Source of the DNA: Phalacrocorax aristotelis
Taxonomy: Eukaryota > Chordata > Aves > Suliformes > Phalacrocoracidae
Reading direction: 5' to 3'
DNA length: 64,000 nt
Assembly (NCBI RefSeq): GCF_949628215.1
Contig: NC_134288.1
Span: 7,695,682-7,759,681 of the forward strand
Shown here: positions 1 to 10,891 of the stretch, in pieces
Position numbering within the stretch: the first letter of the stretch is position 1
How the letters are laid out: every line of letters starts with the position of its first letter
Notes under the pieces: model-generated
Database searches by the model: none
What the model was told of the DNA's origin: nothing
What the model saw: only the letters and a program-made list of their open reading frames with translations
Position numbers and translations under genes: made by a program

Positions 1-3000
1 AGAAACAAAACCTTTGTCTCCCCTCCTAGCCACCATCACGACAGGCGGGACCAGGACAAGCAAGGACGAAGCAGGGTAGCAGGCAAGGAGCTGCACACAT
101 GGTGCTCCCCATCTCTGGGCAGCCCTGAGCTTTGTGTCCTGCAGAGCCCAGAGAGCATCTCCAATGGTTCAAACCACTCCAGGAGCATCATGCTAGAGCT
201 CTCCCATGGCTCCATGGGAGCTTGCCTGCTCTGTGCTGGTGGCCTCCTCTCCCCATCCTCTCCCATGGAGAACAGGACCTGGAAAATTCTCAGGGCTGAG
301 ATTTCTTAATCAATTGTTGCACATCGGTGCTGTCGATGCGGAATCCAGGAGCCTCCACGTCCCAGGCAGCCTGAGATTTCAGCTAGTACCTTGCACCACG
401 GCCCGGACAAGGCAAGTCCAGCAGGAAGAAAAGGGATTTTCTAACTGCCAGGCTACAAGAAACCCCTCTCTGCCACCACAGCACTGCACTCTCTGCTTTC
501 TTTTCTGGTGGTGAAGCTGCTGTGACAGTCTTGTGTTGACTCATTTGGCCTCAGTCTAGGAGAGAGTGTGGAGGCTGCTGAGCACTGAGATATTTCTCCT
601 CTGCAGGGAATATGTGCTGGTATGTGCGGCCCTGCTTAGCCCAGAGGAGAAAAATTAGGTGAGGGATTAGAGTGGCACTTCACTGGGTTTTCACAGGCAC
701 TGAGTAATGAATTGAATGCTGAAAGGGAGAACTGGGCACCTGTGCAATGCAGCCCTGTGCTGCACAGCTCTGGCCCCGACCAGGGCTGGGAGTGAGTGTG
801 GCCTTGCTCAGCCTCTGTGCCTGGAGGAACTGACTGTGAGGCCAAGCCCATCTGAAACACCCATTTTCCTGCACTTTCCTTCCTCCTTGGATGGCTTTCC
901 TCCTGCCAAGCCCGCCTTTACTTTTGCTGTGCCAAGGAGCAGAGAGCTTGTTCCTGCCCTCCAGAGATATCCAACCCCAAGCGCCATCTCAAAGGCATAA
1001 GTCTAATGGAGGAAAACTTTTCCTAAACCATTCCTGTCCTGTCTCCGTGAGCTTCTGTTCCCACCCAGGGCTGCCCGGGATGCATTTGAATTAATTTGGA
1101 GAGCAAACGGCTGCCAGCAGCTTCCAGAAGGCTCCTGAAGGGATGGGGAATGACCAGCAGGTCCATACTTCGTCTCTGTGCCTGGGGAAGGGGTGCCTCG
1201 ACAACAGAGGCAGATGCCCAGTATGACAGCACGGAGCAGGGAGCAACATCGAAGGCAGGGCCAGTTCTGAACTGTGTGTAACCCCGTGACACCTCCCTTC
1301 ACCCCTTTGTTTCCACACCGGTTTTAACGCCTGTAACAGGAAACACACCCAAGTCAACAGAGGTTTCTCCCAGACGGTGGCAGTCCCTGGGCACACACCC
1401 ATGGATGAGCCATGGGCAGCACCCAGCTCTGCTTCCGCCAGGGAGTTCACACAGTGGCAAAGCCACCACCTCCATCCCACCACCATTTAGTCCTTGAAGG
1501 CAGCAGCCTGCAGGCAGGGGGCCGGCCAGGGCTGTGGGTCTGAAGGCCAGCTGTTTGTCCCCTTGCCCCTCCTGCCTCCTTATTCCGCCCTTCATTTCCT
1601 GCTGCCGCCTTTGCCCTGCCAACGCCAGGCTTTCTGCATGGGCTGGTTCCCTTGGGTGCCCATCGGTGCCCACCTCTCCCTGCCAGGGCACCTTGACCTG
1701 GCTGAGACTGCCCGTCCCTGGGGCAGGACCTGCGCCTGCTCATGAGCCACAGTGGCTGCAAGCGAGCGGCCACGCAGCTCGCTGGATGGGGACCTGCAGC
1801 ACGAGCAGGGCTTTTTTCTATAGGGTGGTTGCTCGTTTGTGCTTTCCGCTGAGCCCCTCAGTGTTGCCCTGTCCATTAACCTGACACCCCACCCAGCCTC
1901 ACAGTCCACGGCCAAATTTCCATGGGTGATGTTAGCACCAGTGAATCCTCTTCCCGAGCTGGGCTGCTGCTTTTCACCAAGGGTGGTGGGGTGGACCCTG
2001 CCACCCCAATGGAGGGGACGGGGTGGGATGCAGGACTTGCCCGGTTGGCTGGAAGCTGGGGGCAGGCTGGCACACTGAAGAGGAGCAGCAGCAGCTTCTT
2101 ATCACAGAGTGTCAAGGCTTTGGGGACCATGTGGCAAAATGACAAACCTCCCCTGGGAGCAGAGGGGGAGAGAAGTGGCTGAGCGGGGCGGGAAGAGCCA
2201 GGTTCTGCAGCCTCCGTGAAAGGCACTGGGCCATAAACGCAGCACAGTGGCTGTCGTTTATGTCAGCAAACACGTCGAGTAGGCTCGACTATTGATTCTG
2301 ACCATATAAAAGAGTGTTGTGGCACTTGTTCAGGTTTGCGCAGGTTTTACAGCTCTTGTTCTGAGAAGTACCCATGTATTTGGTTTTGCTCCTTCCTTCA
2401 GGTCTGTCTGTTGACACTGGCTCTCCTAACCAGAGCGTTCGGCCATGCCAGGAAGCTGAGTGTTTGGCTCTCCCTGCGTTTCCCATTTTCCCAGGGGTTG
2501 TCTTCTATAAAATCTTGCACACACCCATGACTGGGACAGGTTTCTGGTGCAGAGGCAAGTGAAAGGTGCCCACCGGTCCCATGTCGGTGGGTTTGGGTAC
2601 CCCACACTCGGTGGCAGGAGCTGAGCCACCCATCCTGATGGATGAGTTTTAGGGTAGATGGGCAAAGCCGTGGGTAAGGTGCTGCCCTGGGCAGCCTGGG
2701 CAGGATAAGCAAGGTGAGAAATCTGTAGGGCTGTGATGAAAATCAGGGTGTCAAAGTAGCTTGGGTGTCCAGAGAAGGAAAAGGTGTCAGAGCTCCCAGA
2801 GCATCACCACAGAGGAGATGGCCCAAGCATGATGACCCACAGCATGAGGCCCATAGTATTCCCGTTCCCCGCCTTCACTCTTCCCACCTGGAGGTGTCAG
2901 CATTGGCCATTGGTGCTGGGGGCTCTGAGGGCTTGAGCCCACAGTGATCGCCCCCATCCACCCCTCAGCACTGGGCTCCTGGTACCGCGGGGCTGCAGAT

Positions 3001-4436
3001 GGAGTCCCTCCAGTGGCTTTTGGGATAAAAAGTCCAGTCCAGCTGTGCAGACCCTCAGCTTTGTAGAGCCAGGATCCATCCGCTCCACAGCTGCTGGTGC
3101 CGCTCCACAGCTGCTCGCTCTGCAAGGAGCTGCTCCTCTTGCAGCTTTGGTGCCTCATCCAGAGCTCACCATTATTTTTTGAGGCATGTATTTCCTGAAG
3201 GGATTTGCTGGGTAATTTCTGTTGATGCTCAAGCTGAAGCTTGGACATGAGCTGTTCCTGGGAGTAATTGCTTTTGGGACTCGGCTAAGCTCAGAGGCCC
3301 CGGTGGGAATGTGGTGCCTCTGCCCAGCGCAGGCAAGCAGAGCCATCAGCCCTGGGTTCATGATACAGCCACTACCTTGAAATTTGCCTTCCATGAAAAT
3401 TCTGCAACATTTGCCGTTTCCACAAACATTTCTGCCAGGAACCTTGTTTGCTTGAATATTTGAGGAAAGCAAACAAAGAAGGAGCCTGAACACAAAGAGT
3501 CATGGACAGGTTTTTTGCAGTCTTTGCCCTGTTCTAACCCCAAGCCTGCCAGCAGAGACACTTGCAGGTGTCCCCCCTGCCCGACGTACCCCTTGGCTCT
3601 GCCTTATGCACCCCCACGTTCCCCGCTGCTGGCCCTGGTCCTGCTGCAAATATTGTTGTATTTAAAAGAAAATTGCCCAGACTTTGCTGTCTACAGAACC
3701 ACCACTACTCATCACCCCTTTGCACTCACTTTAAATAAAAATAACTTTTTAATGGCATTTAAGAAGTGTCAGCAGAAAACTAACTGAGCATGTCCCTGTG
3801 AGGGGTGGCCTGCAGACCCACACCTGCTCTGCGGAGCTCAAAATAGCTCTCAGACACTCCTCAAACCCTCCCCAGCCTCATGCCGCTTGCCTCCCAGAGC
3901 TGGAGCTCATTACCTGCTGATAGCAGCCCTCTGTGCTCACTCCCCCTTATAAAAATACCATCATGTTTTCGAGCAAAGCCAAAGACGAGGGTGTGCTGCT
4001 GGCCTGATAAGCAGACGGGGTGAGGCGGCTGTCCCGGAGCAGTGGAAGTCGCAGCCCTACAGGCAAGTGTAGCCACCCCATGACACTGAGCCACATCCCT
4101 GCAGCCTCCCACGACGGGGGGGGACTTCCCCCCCCCATCCCGAGCTTTTCCCCAAGGACATCTCCACCAAGCACGAGCAAACAGCACTCAGGATCAGGCC
4201 AAGGTGGCTAAAGCAGTGATTGTCCCTTTTGCATCCCATCTAAATAGCAGTGCTTATCCCTGGATGCAGCAAGACCCTGCTCAGCTGTTTCTTGCCCTGG
4301 TAAGTGCTGACCCTGCCAGCACCAGTGTCACGGCCTCTCCCAACATCCGGCGGGGACGGTGGGAGTGGGGACAGGGAAGGAGGTTATGCCGGGTGTCCTA
4401 ACACCCACCAGTTCCCGACAGCCTCTGGGCCATGGA

Positions 4437-4700
4437 CGCAGAATATAAGGTGTAAACAGAGGTAATAAATAGCAGGTGACATGAGAAATCAAGGCGAAAA
4501 AGCTTAGTTTGGGTCATATCTAGGGGAAATCTATAAAAAAATCAGGTCTATTTGGCAATGAAAAATAATTCTTTCACAGTGAAAAATAAAAATACTCAGA
4601 AATTCTGCCTTTTCTTATGTTCTTCAGCTGAAACTATTCACCACACCTGACTAAAATGCCCAAGCAGCTCTGACGTCTCGCATTTTTCAGAGAATTTCCA
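4437..4700. promoter_or_regulatory. AT-rich island in HNF4A intron, candidate enhancer
   Basis: This stretch is clearly AT-richer than the GC-rich DNA on both sides. It has no coding potential. It contains a perfect forkhead-type core GTAAACA at 4452-4458 and several A/T-rich homeodomain-like words. FOXA factors bind such a core and are known regulators of HNF4A in liver and pancreas. The enhancer role is only inferred from composition and position. Confidence 0.25.
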
Positions 4701-6331
4701 AAGCAGCTTTACTGAGCTGGCCCCATCATGCTCTGGACCCTGCTGTAACCACCAGCCCCAGGGATCCCCAGCTCTGAAGGGGCAGTGTTCCCTGCCCTGG
4801 GTTTGAGGACAATTGCCTGGATTGCACCCAAGTCTTTTTGGGTGGATAAAGGTGGAGCCAGGGACTCATGACCATCTCACTGCCTGGGAGAGGACCATCC
4901 CTTCACCCCCTCTCCATCCCCTACCCGCTCTCACACCCATTTCAGCCTCCCCTGGCATTAAACAGCAGTGTGCTTGGAGGAGACCATTCCCGCTCTTGGC
5001 CCATCCTCAGCAGGTGCTGGTGAGGATGCTGACTGTGCCCCAAGCTCCACGGCTCTCCGGTAGCTGCAGCATCACTCCCTTCTCACCCAGGGACCCACGC
5101 AGGGTGCTGGGGACAGGACACCTTTGTCACCGCCTGGCAGGGTGTCCTCCAAGTCCTATACACAAGGCACAAGACTGATGGGAGGGAAATAAGTGCCCCC
5201 AGGGAATGGTTTAGGGGGAAAACTGGTGGCAGTTTGGGGCAGGGATGGATGGGGAGGGTTTGCAGTAACTGCAGCAGGGGGATGCCCCCCTCTCTGCTTT
5301 TATGGATGCCACTGCTGCAAAGAGTGGGCTAGACCTTCTTGTCCTGAGGCCAAGTGCCGGTGCCCAGCTTTCCCTTTAGAATATATCCCTGGCTTCAAAT
5401 GGGTGCTGAAATACTGAAGCCTCTGAGCTGGATAGGAAGATGGAAAAATCAGAAATACTGAAAATGACCCCTCCAAGGCTGAAGGCTTGTCTGGTGGAAC
5501 CTGATGTGCATCTTCCAGCTGAGCCCTGGCAATGCCGTGCAACGCCAGCTGGAATGGCCCATCCTGCCAAGGGCCAGGAGCCAGCCGGCCATGAGGGCAG
5601 CGATGGCAAGCACGGCTGGGGGTCAGTGCTGCCGCTGCTGTGTGGAGCACCCCCATTGCTTTACAAGGGAATAAACTTCCCTGTGACCCTGGGAAGGAAT
5701 CAGCCACCACTTTGCCATCAGCCCCACAGCGCATCCCAGCTGCTGTGCCCAACCTGCCGCCCAGCCCAGCCCAGCCCCAGCCCTGCGGTGCCGCAGGCTG
5801 CCTGGGAAGCCAGGCGCTGCCTGGTCCTCCATCCTCGCCAGCGTTCCTCACCTCTATTTGGATAACTTTTTCACCTGTTTTATTTATGAGGATTCCCCTC
5901 CTTCTGCCAATAGTCTGAGTTTCCTCTTGCTTTGGTCTGGGAGGCCCATCTCACTTTTTTATTCTTATTTTTCCCTCTCCCCCTTGCAAGGCCCCAGGCT
6001 CGGCAGTCCAGCCCGGCAAGAGGCTCACAGGCAGCGGGTGCCGGCTGGAGCGTGCCTTTGTTTGGCCATGGGAGCAGATGGGGAGAGCAGCTGCAGGTGG
6101 GATGTGCAGCGATTCTTCCCCAGCCGCCCCAGGGCGCCCAACTCTGCCTGCACCTGCCTCGGTTGCTGACCCTCAGGCTGAAAAATTAGAAGAAAATCAG
6201 ATTTTAAAAAAGAAAATTCAGGAGAAGATTAACAGTGAAAAGATTTGCCTGCCTGTGTTTAAGGTCACTGATGTGCCGGGGCTGGAAAGTGGCTACTTGC
6301 ATTAAAGCCAGCTGCAAGTGGGAAGAAGAAC

Positions 6332-6349
6332 TTAATCATAAGTGATTAA
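6332..6349. promoter_or_regulatory. Inverted repeat TTAATCA-TAAG-TGATTAA
   Basis: This is a perfect 7-bp inverted repeat around a 4-base spacer, each arm carrying a TAAT homeodomain core. It lies in an AT-rich patch (about 6175-6360) within GC-rich DNA of the presumed HNF4A intron. It resembles two facing homeodomain half-sites; the spacing differs from the classic HNF1 palindrome, which has a single base between its arms. Function is unproven. Confidence 0.3.
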
Positions 6350-7534
6350 AGAGCTTGTCCAGCTCCTTGGGTTGCATTTGTCAGTCAAAGCCTGTTGCTC
6401 ACTTTAGAAATGAGGCTGGCTTCACATGCCGGAGCAAAGCAAGACACAAGCACCCTGGATTTGGGGACACCCAGGCCCAGCCACTCTGAAATGCTGTGTC
6501 TCCCAGGATGACGGGAACATCACTTGCGCCTCCCCTTCTCCTGCAAATGAGACACAAGTCCATTGCTGCGAGCCTGGTGGGTCAGGAGCCATCTCCCCAC
6601 CCGCAGCAAAGAGGGAGGAGTGTCCCTTCCTGCACAGCGACTCACTCGGAGCTTCAGCCCGGAGGATGCTCAGCACTCACATCTGCTGGACCAACCCACT
6701 GTGGTGCCCTCACTCTAGGATCCAACCCTCTGTACATCTCAGAGGTATCAAGCCTTCATTTTACCCACTCATGAGCCCACTTCACTGTGTAGCTCCTTGC
6801 ACGTTGTCCAAGCAGAGCCAGCTGGATGCAAAACCACAACCTGCGCTGAACAAACCAAAAACTCAGCATTTTGCTGGGCCCAGCTTTATGTGAAGCCCTG
6901 TCCCACTGCTGGCTCCTGCAGCTCAGAGGCACGGGTGATGGGAGCTCCTCCAGAGCCCCGGCTCCTGGGGGCCTGGGACGTACAAACAAGTGACCTGGTG
7001 AAAACAGGCTAAAACTCAGCATTTTGTAACTGCTTGACTGTAGTAGCTCCCTGCTCTGGCTCAGCCCAGCAATGCTATTGCAGATCTTATCAGTTCCTAC
7101 ACATTTCCGTTGCAATGGGCTGTGGACCCAAGGAAATGCTGATGAGCCCCACATCTGGCCATGGCTCGCCATGGAGCCATGTGAACCAAAACTGAATTGG
7201 GTTTGGAGAGTACAGAAGTGCTGGGGGCTGGAGCAAGGAGGCATGGGGCCTCGCTGCAGCATGGATGCCCAGCACAGGGGCGGGATAGGGTTGGAGGTGC
7301 CACCCATAGGAGGCTGCAAGCCTGGAGCAAGAGAATCCACCACCCAAAATGGGGCCATGAGCTAAGCATAAGGAGGTGGCCTGGGAGTCCCACAGGCCCT
7401 CCTGTGGCCTGGCTGGAGCACACATGGCAGCTGGAGTGTGGGCTGGTGGGGCTGTGTATGTTCATGAGTGGGGTGTGGTAAAGGAGAAGAGGAGCAGGAC
7501 ATGAAAAATACAGTGAGGAGAGGCAAGGTAGAAT

Positions 7535-7680
7535 GATGGAGACCCACAGGACGTGTTGGAGAGTGATGGGAAGCCATGGTGCATGATGGAGAGACAGGGG
7601 AAGCGATGGAGAGCCATGAGGAAGTGACGGAGAGCCACAGGGGTGTGATGGAGAGCCACAGGAAAGTGGTGGAGAACCTT
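7535..7680. repeat. Imperfect 21-bp minisatellite, about 7 copies
   Basis: Tandem units resembling GATGGAGAGCCACAGGAAAGT follow each other with substitutions and small length changes. The clearest copies run from about 7585 to 7665. Because the unit is a multiple of three, one frame reads as a heptad repeat (M-E-S-H-R-x-V); this is a by-product of the repeat and not evidence for a protein. Confidence 0.75.
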
Positions 7681-8558
7681 GTAACTGTGAAACCTCATCT
7701 GCCAGAACCTCTCTCCACACTGGCCATGCCCAGGGAACTGGGATTCCCAGATCACAAGGCACCAAACCAGCTCCGCCCCCTCATCTTGCAGGGATGCTGC
7801 AGCATGGGCCCATTTGGACCCATCCTGAGCATAACAGCGGGCTGACACCCCGAGCTGGGGGGACCTGTCCTCCCCATGTGCATTTGTTGGCAGTTGGCAT
7901 CTGGCACAGCCAAGGGGAGCAGCAGCATGGGGCTGCCCTGGGCTAGTACCCACTGTGCCAGCCAGGGAGCACAGGACACAGGCCTGGTGGGCATCTCCCT
8001 GCGTGCCGCCCGATGCTGTGCACCGCAGAGACTGGAGGGGCCATTCGTCCGGGCACTACACTCCCTGCTGGGAATCCTGCCCAGCATTAACACCAGCCTG
8101 GCACTGGCCCTCGGCGAGAGCAGCAGCGCTGGCAGGCACCCGCTGTGCCTGCTCCCACAGCCCAGGCATGCCATGGGCCGCCCGCAGCCTTTGTATTGGA
8201 GTTGGCTGCATGTCCTAAGGCAGCACGTCACCTCCTTTCTAAACTACTTCCACTTCTGCTGTGAACCCTGCAGCAGCCCCTCTGCCAGCGGGTCGGACCA
8301 CTCTGCTTCCTCGGGCACGTGGCTTCTTCTTTGAGCCAAGCAGAGTGAAAGAGAGAAATTACATATATATTATATAAAAATTAGTCGGGGACCCTTTTTC
8401 TGCCTCCATCTCCAGCCTTTGCAGGTGCCTGAGCTGGTGGGGACTGGGCAGCGCGGCGGGGCCGGGACGTGGGGCTGGGGGCTGCTGCTCGCTCCCAGCC
8501 CCGCTTCCCGTGAGCGACAGCGGGGCGGCAGCGCGGGCGATGGAAACGCTGTACTCAC

Positions 8559-8607
8559 CATATGGAGCCTCCATCTTAGCGCTTAGCTGGGTGCTTACAT
8601 TGACCAT
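8559..8607 (-). CDS. HNF4A: HNF4A alternative P2 first coding exon (exon 1D)
   Basis: HNF4A is a nuclear receptor that binds DNA as a homodimer and controls liver, gut, kidney and pancreatic beta-cell genes. The P2 promoter makes isoforms (alpha 7-9) with a short alternative N-terminus lacking the AF-1 region. Reading minus from the ATG at 8607-8605 gives MVNVSTQLSAKMEAPY plus one extra base (G), then a consensus donor GTGAGTAC at 8558. The human P2 peptide, as I recall it, is also 16 residues, starts MV.V, ends in Y and stops at the same codon phase, the split codon being Asp. The gene order (R3HDML directly upstream, same strand) also fits. All later exons are outside the window, so this is a partial gene. 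The exon is too short to stand out as an open frame. I am fairly sure of the call, because length, phase, donor, promoter sites and synteny agree. Confidence 0.85.
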
Positions 8608-8860
8608 GTCTCGCCGGCTACTGCTATGGGGACTTGGGGCGAAAACCAGAGGAAGTAGAGGAATAAAAAGAAATCTAAATACATAAATAAAAATGTCTTT
8701 CACTAAGGAACTAGGTGAAGGCAGGAGGGTGCGCGGAGAGGCAGGGCGAGGAAACCTGCCTCTCCTGTTATCTTATTGATTCGCTTAATCAGGGCTAATG
8801 TGGGTGGAGATGTTAAATAGTAACCAAGCTCTTATGGAAACCAATCTGCAAGGTGCCGTT
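8608..8860 (-). promoter_or_regulatory. HNF4A: HNF4A P2 promoter with HNF1/PDX1/ONECUT-type sites
   Basis: Upstream of the P2 exon is a dense site block. GTTAAATAGTAAC at 8812-8824 matches the HNF1 palindrome GTTAATNATTAAC at 10 of 12 fixed positions. TAAT cores at 8786-8789 and 8796-8799 are PDX1-type homeodomain sites. ATTGATT at 8775-8781 is an ONECUT (HNF6) core. On the minus strand the order toward the gene is HNF1, TAAT, TAAT, ONECUT, at roughly -217 to -169 from the ATG. The mammalian P2 promoter is known to depend on HNF1A/B, PDX1 and HNF6 sites, and mutations in it cause MODY1. An A/T-rich stretch at about 8660-8700 may serve as a core promoter, but I see no clear TATA box. Confidence 0.75.
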
Positions 8861-10318
8861 GCTGTAGCTATAGTAACTGCTGCCAAGCTAGAAACTCAAA
8901 CACGGCTTTTACTGGACTCTTTTGGGGCTCCCGTTTCCACCCGGTGTCAAGGCTGGGGCAGCCACCAGGCTGGGGGTCACCCCAGCCACAGAGGGGACAA
9001 GGTGGCTGGATCCTGCTCCACAGTGCCCCGGGTGCCACTGGATTTGTGCTGTTGCCTGCGCACCATGGGAAAACCAGGGCTGAGGCTGCCTGTGGGCACA
9101 GGGTAACCCTGCCTGCGGGCGAGGGGCCATGGGATGAGTGTGGGGGCTGGCATGCACTGCCATGGGCAGAGCAGAGCCTGGCTGAGGCACAAGGGGTGAA
9201 AAGCCCCAGACGTGGGTCAGGACTTGCTCCCCCAGTGCAAAGCTGGAAGGGTCACTTGGAATGGGGAGCCACTGCAGTGATGGGAGGATGTGGGGGATGC
9301 TGCGGTGGGATGCAGGGTGGTACCCTAAACATGGGCCCAGGGTGCAGGGCATTTGCAGCTCCTCCCTATCCCACTTTGCTCCCCAAATCAGGGGCACCCA
9401 CAAGGTGCCACAGCCGCTCACGGACATCCATGCGCTCTCTGGGAATGCAGGACCCAGGGGGAGCCCCGGGGACCTCGCTGTCCAGGGCGTGCAGATGCAG
9501 TCCCTGACCTTGGGGTAGAGCCCTGTGCCACTGGTGGCTCTGCGGCAGGAGCAGCCCCTGCTCCCAGGGGGCTGCACTGAGGCAAGCAGGGCCACACGCG
9601 AGAGGTGTTGCTGAGGTGACACCAAATATATGGGGGATCTAGAGCTGGAGCTGAAAAAGTGATCAAACGGCAGCACAGGGCATCCCGTACATCTCGGGAA
9701 GGGGCTGAGCTGGAAGAGGCACCAAGGTGTCCCTGCCAGCCCTGGAACCCCCCAGCAGACCAGCTATCGAAACCCTGCAGCCCCAAGAGGACAAAATCAG
9801 GGACATCTGCTCCTCTGGATGAGAAAGCACATCCCGAGGGAGCGTGCAGCGGAGCAGGGGCGAGCGGGTATGGGGCTGCCGGGACACAGTGGGCTGTGGC
9901 ACAGGAATCTGCAGCTGCAGGCTCAGACCCAAAGCCTGGGAATCTGGGGACCCCTGGGTTTGCTGAGTGCTGAGAGGTCCTAGAGAGGGAGGGGGTGCGG
10001 ATAGCAGGGTGCTCAGCGGCACCAGGGGTGAGGCAGGGCAGTGGGGTGATGTTGGGCAGCCTGGGTGGGACAGGGAGCTTGTGGACCTCCAGCGTCGTCG
10101 TTATCACCCAGTGCCCCAGCAATGCTGTCTTCTCCCACACGATGGAGCAAAGCACCCAGGCATCTCCCGTGGCTGGGGCCTATGGCCCCGCTGAAGGCTT
10201 CTGCACCCTTTTGTGTTTACCCCCAAAACCAGAGCAAAGGCACCGGCTTGGTGTTACCCCGAGGCTCCAGGCTGTGAGTGAGGGAGGAACAACACAAGCA
10301 TGGGGGTCTCCAGGCTGC
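8861..10318. other. Intergenic, R3HDML 3' end to HNF4A P2
   Basis: This is GC-rich DNA between the likely R3HDML poly(A) site and the P2 promoter. Long open frames occur on both strands but show no recognisable domain, no splice structure and no likely start context, so I treat them as chance. I see no repeat family here. Confidence 0.6.
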
Positions 10319-10324
10319 TTTATT
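10319..10324 (-). terminator. R3HDML: Candidate R3HDML poly(A) signal (AATAAA)
   Basis: The minus strand reads AATAAAGC here, 435 bases past the R3HDML stop. A T/G-rich stretch (TTGTGTTGTT) follows about 25-35 bases further on, as expected for a cleavage site with a downstream element. It would give a 3' UTR of roughly 450 bases and end the transcript about 1.5 kb before the P2 site block. cDNA ends would settle it. Confidence 0.55.
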
Positions 10325-10758
10325 GGTGGGCTCGGATGTGGGGGCCCTGCGGCTGGAGGGGCTGCCATGGAGCAGGGACACACTTGGAGCTCCCTGCTTT
10401 TCCTCCAGCCATTTGCCACAAGGGGAACATCTCGGTATTCACTTACACCAGCCTCTGCCTTAGCACAGGCAGGGAGCAGTGGGGAAGCCCGCCGAGCGTG
10501 CAGAGCAGGGACTATGCCAGCCAGCCCCACTCCCTCCGTGCATCCCTGAACTCTCCCTATTTTGGGTGGCAGGGGTCTGAACCATCCCTATTTCCCCCAA
10601 AGCGGGAAGCAGCCAGACAACGCGAGCGCTGCTGGAGAGTTGTGTTAAAAAAGCAGTTTCCTACATGGCACTAGGGTTGAAGCAGTATGGACAGCCAGGC
10701 CGCTGGCAGGGGTCAGTGTTATAAATAATCCCAGGGACTTCCTCACGGGGCTGCAGCC

Positions 10759-10891
10759 CTAGAACCAGCTGACTTGGTTGGATTTGAGTCCGGTGAAGCA
10801 CATGTTGTTGGAGCAGCCCCCGCCATAGGTGGGAGGGCAGGCTGAGCACGGCCTCCCCACCTTGTACGGCGCTTCTCCCAGCCAGTTGCCC
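10759..10891 (-). CDS. R3HDML: R3HDML terminal coding exon 5
   Basis: After a TTTTTAG acceptor the exon codes [15 protein letters not shown], a cysteine-rich stretch ([17 protein letters not shown]) and the terminal ...NQVSWF, then TAG at 10761-10759. It is shorter than the 60-codon threshold at which open frames become obvious, and was found by splice phase. Confidence 0.93.

Larger units (their letters stand above)
1..8558 (-). other. HNF4A: HNF4A P2 first intron (partial), non-coding
   Basis: By synteny and strand this is intron sequence between the P2 first exon (ending at 8559) and downstream HNF4A exons that lie past the left edge. I looked on the minus strand for the P1 first exon and the zinc-finger exons of HNF4A and saw neither. 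The DNA is mostly GC-rich with many chance open frames. Contents I can point to: an AT-rich island at about 4437-4700, a G8/C9 hairpin at 4116-4136, a homeodomain-like inverted repeat at 6332-6349, and a 21-bp minisatellite at 7535-7680. That this is intron rather than intergenic DNA is an inference that depends on the P2 exon call. Confidence 0.7.

Noticed and set aside
1-8500. Search for HNF4A P1 exon 1A and zinc-finger exons on the minus strand
   Set aside because: None of the expected peptide stretches was seen; these exons most likely lie beyond the left edge.
8798-9106. Plus-strand frame starting in the HNF4A P2 site block (MWVEMLNSNQALMETNL...)
   Set aside because: It overlaps the promoter sites and later becomes GC-biased chance sequence; no domain or splice support.
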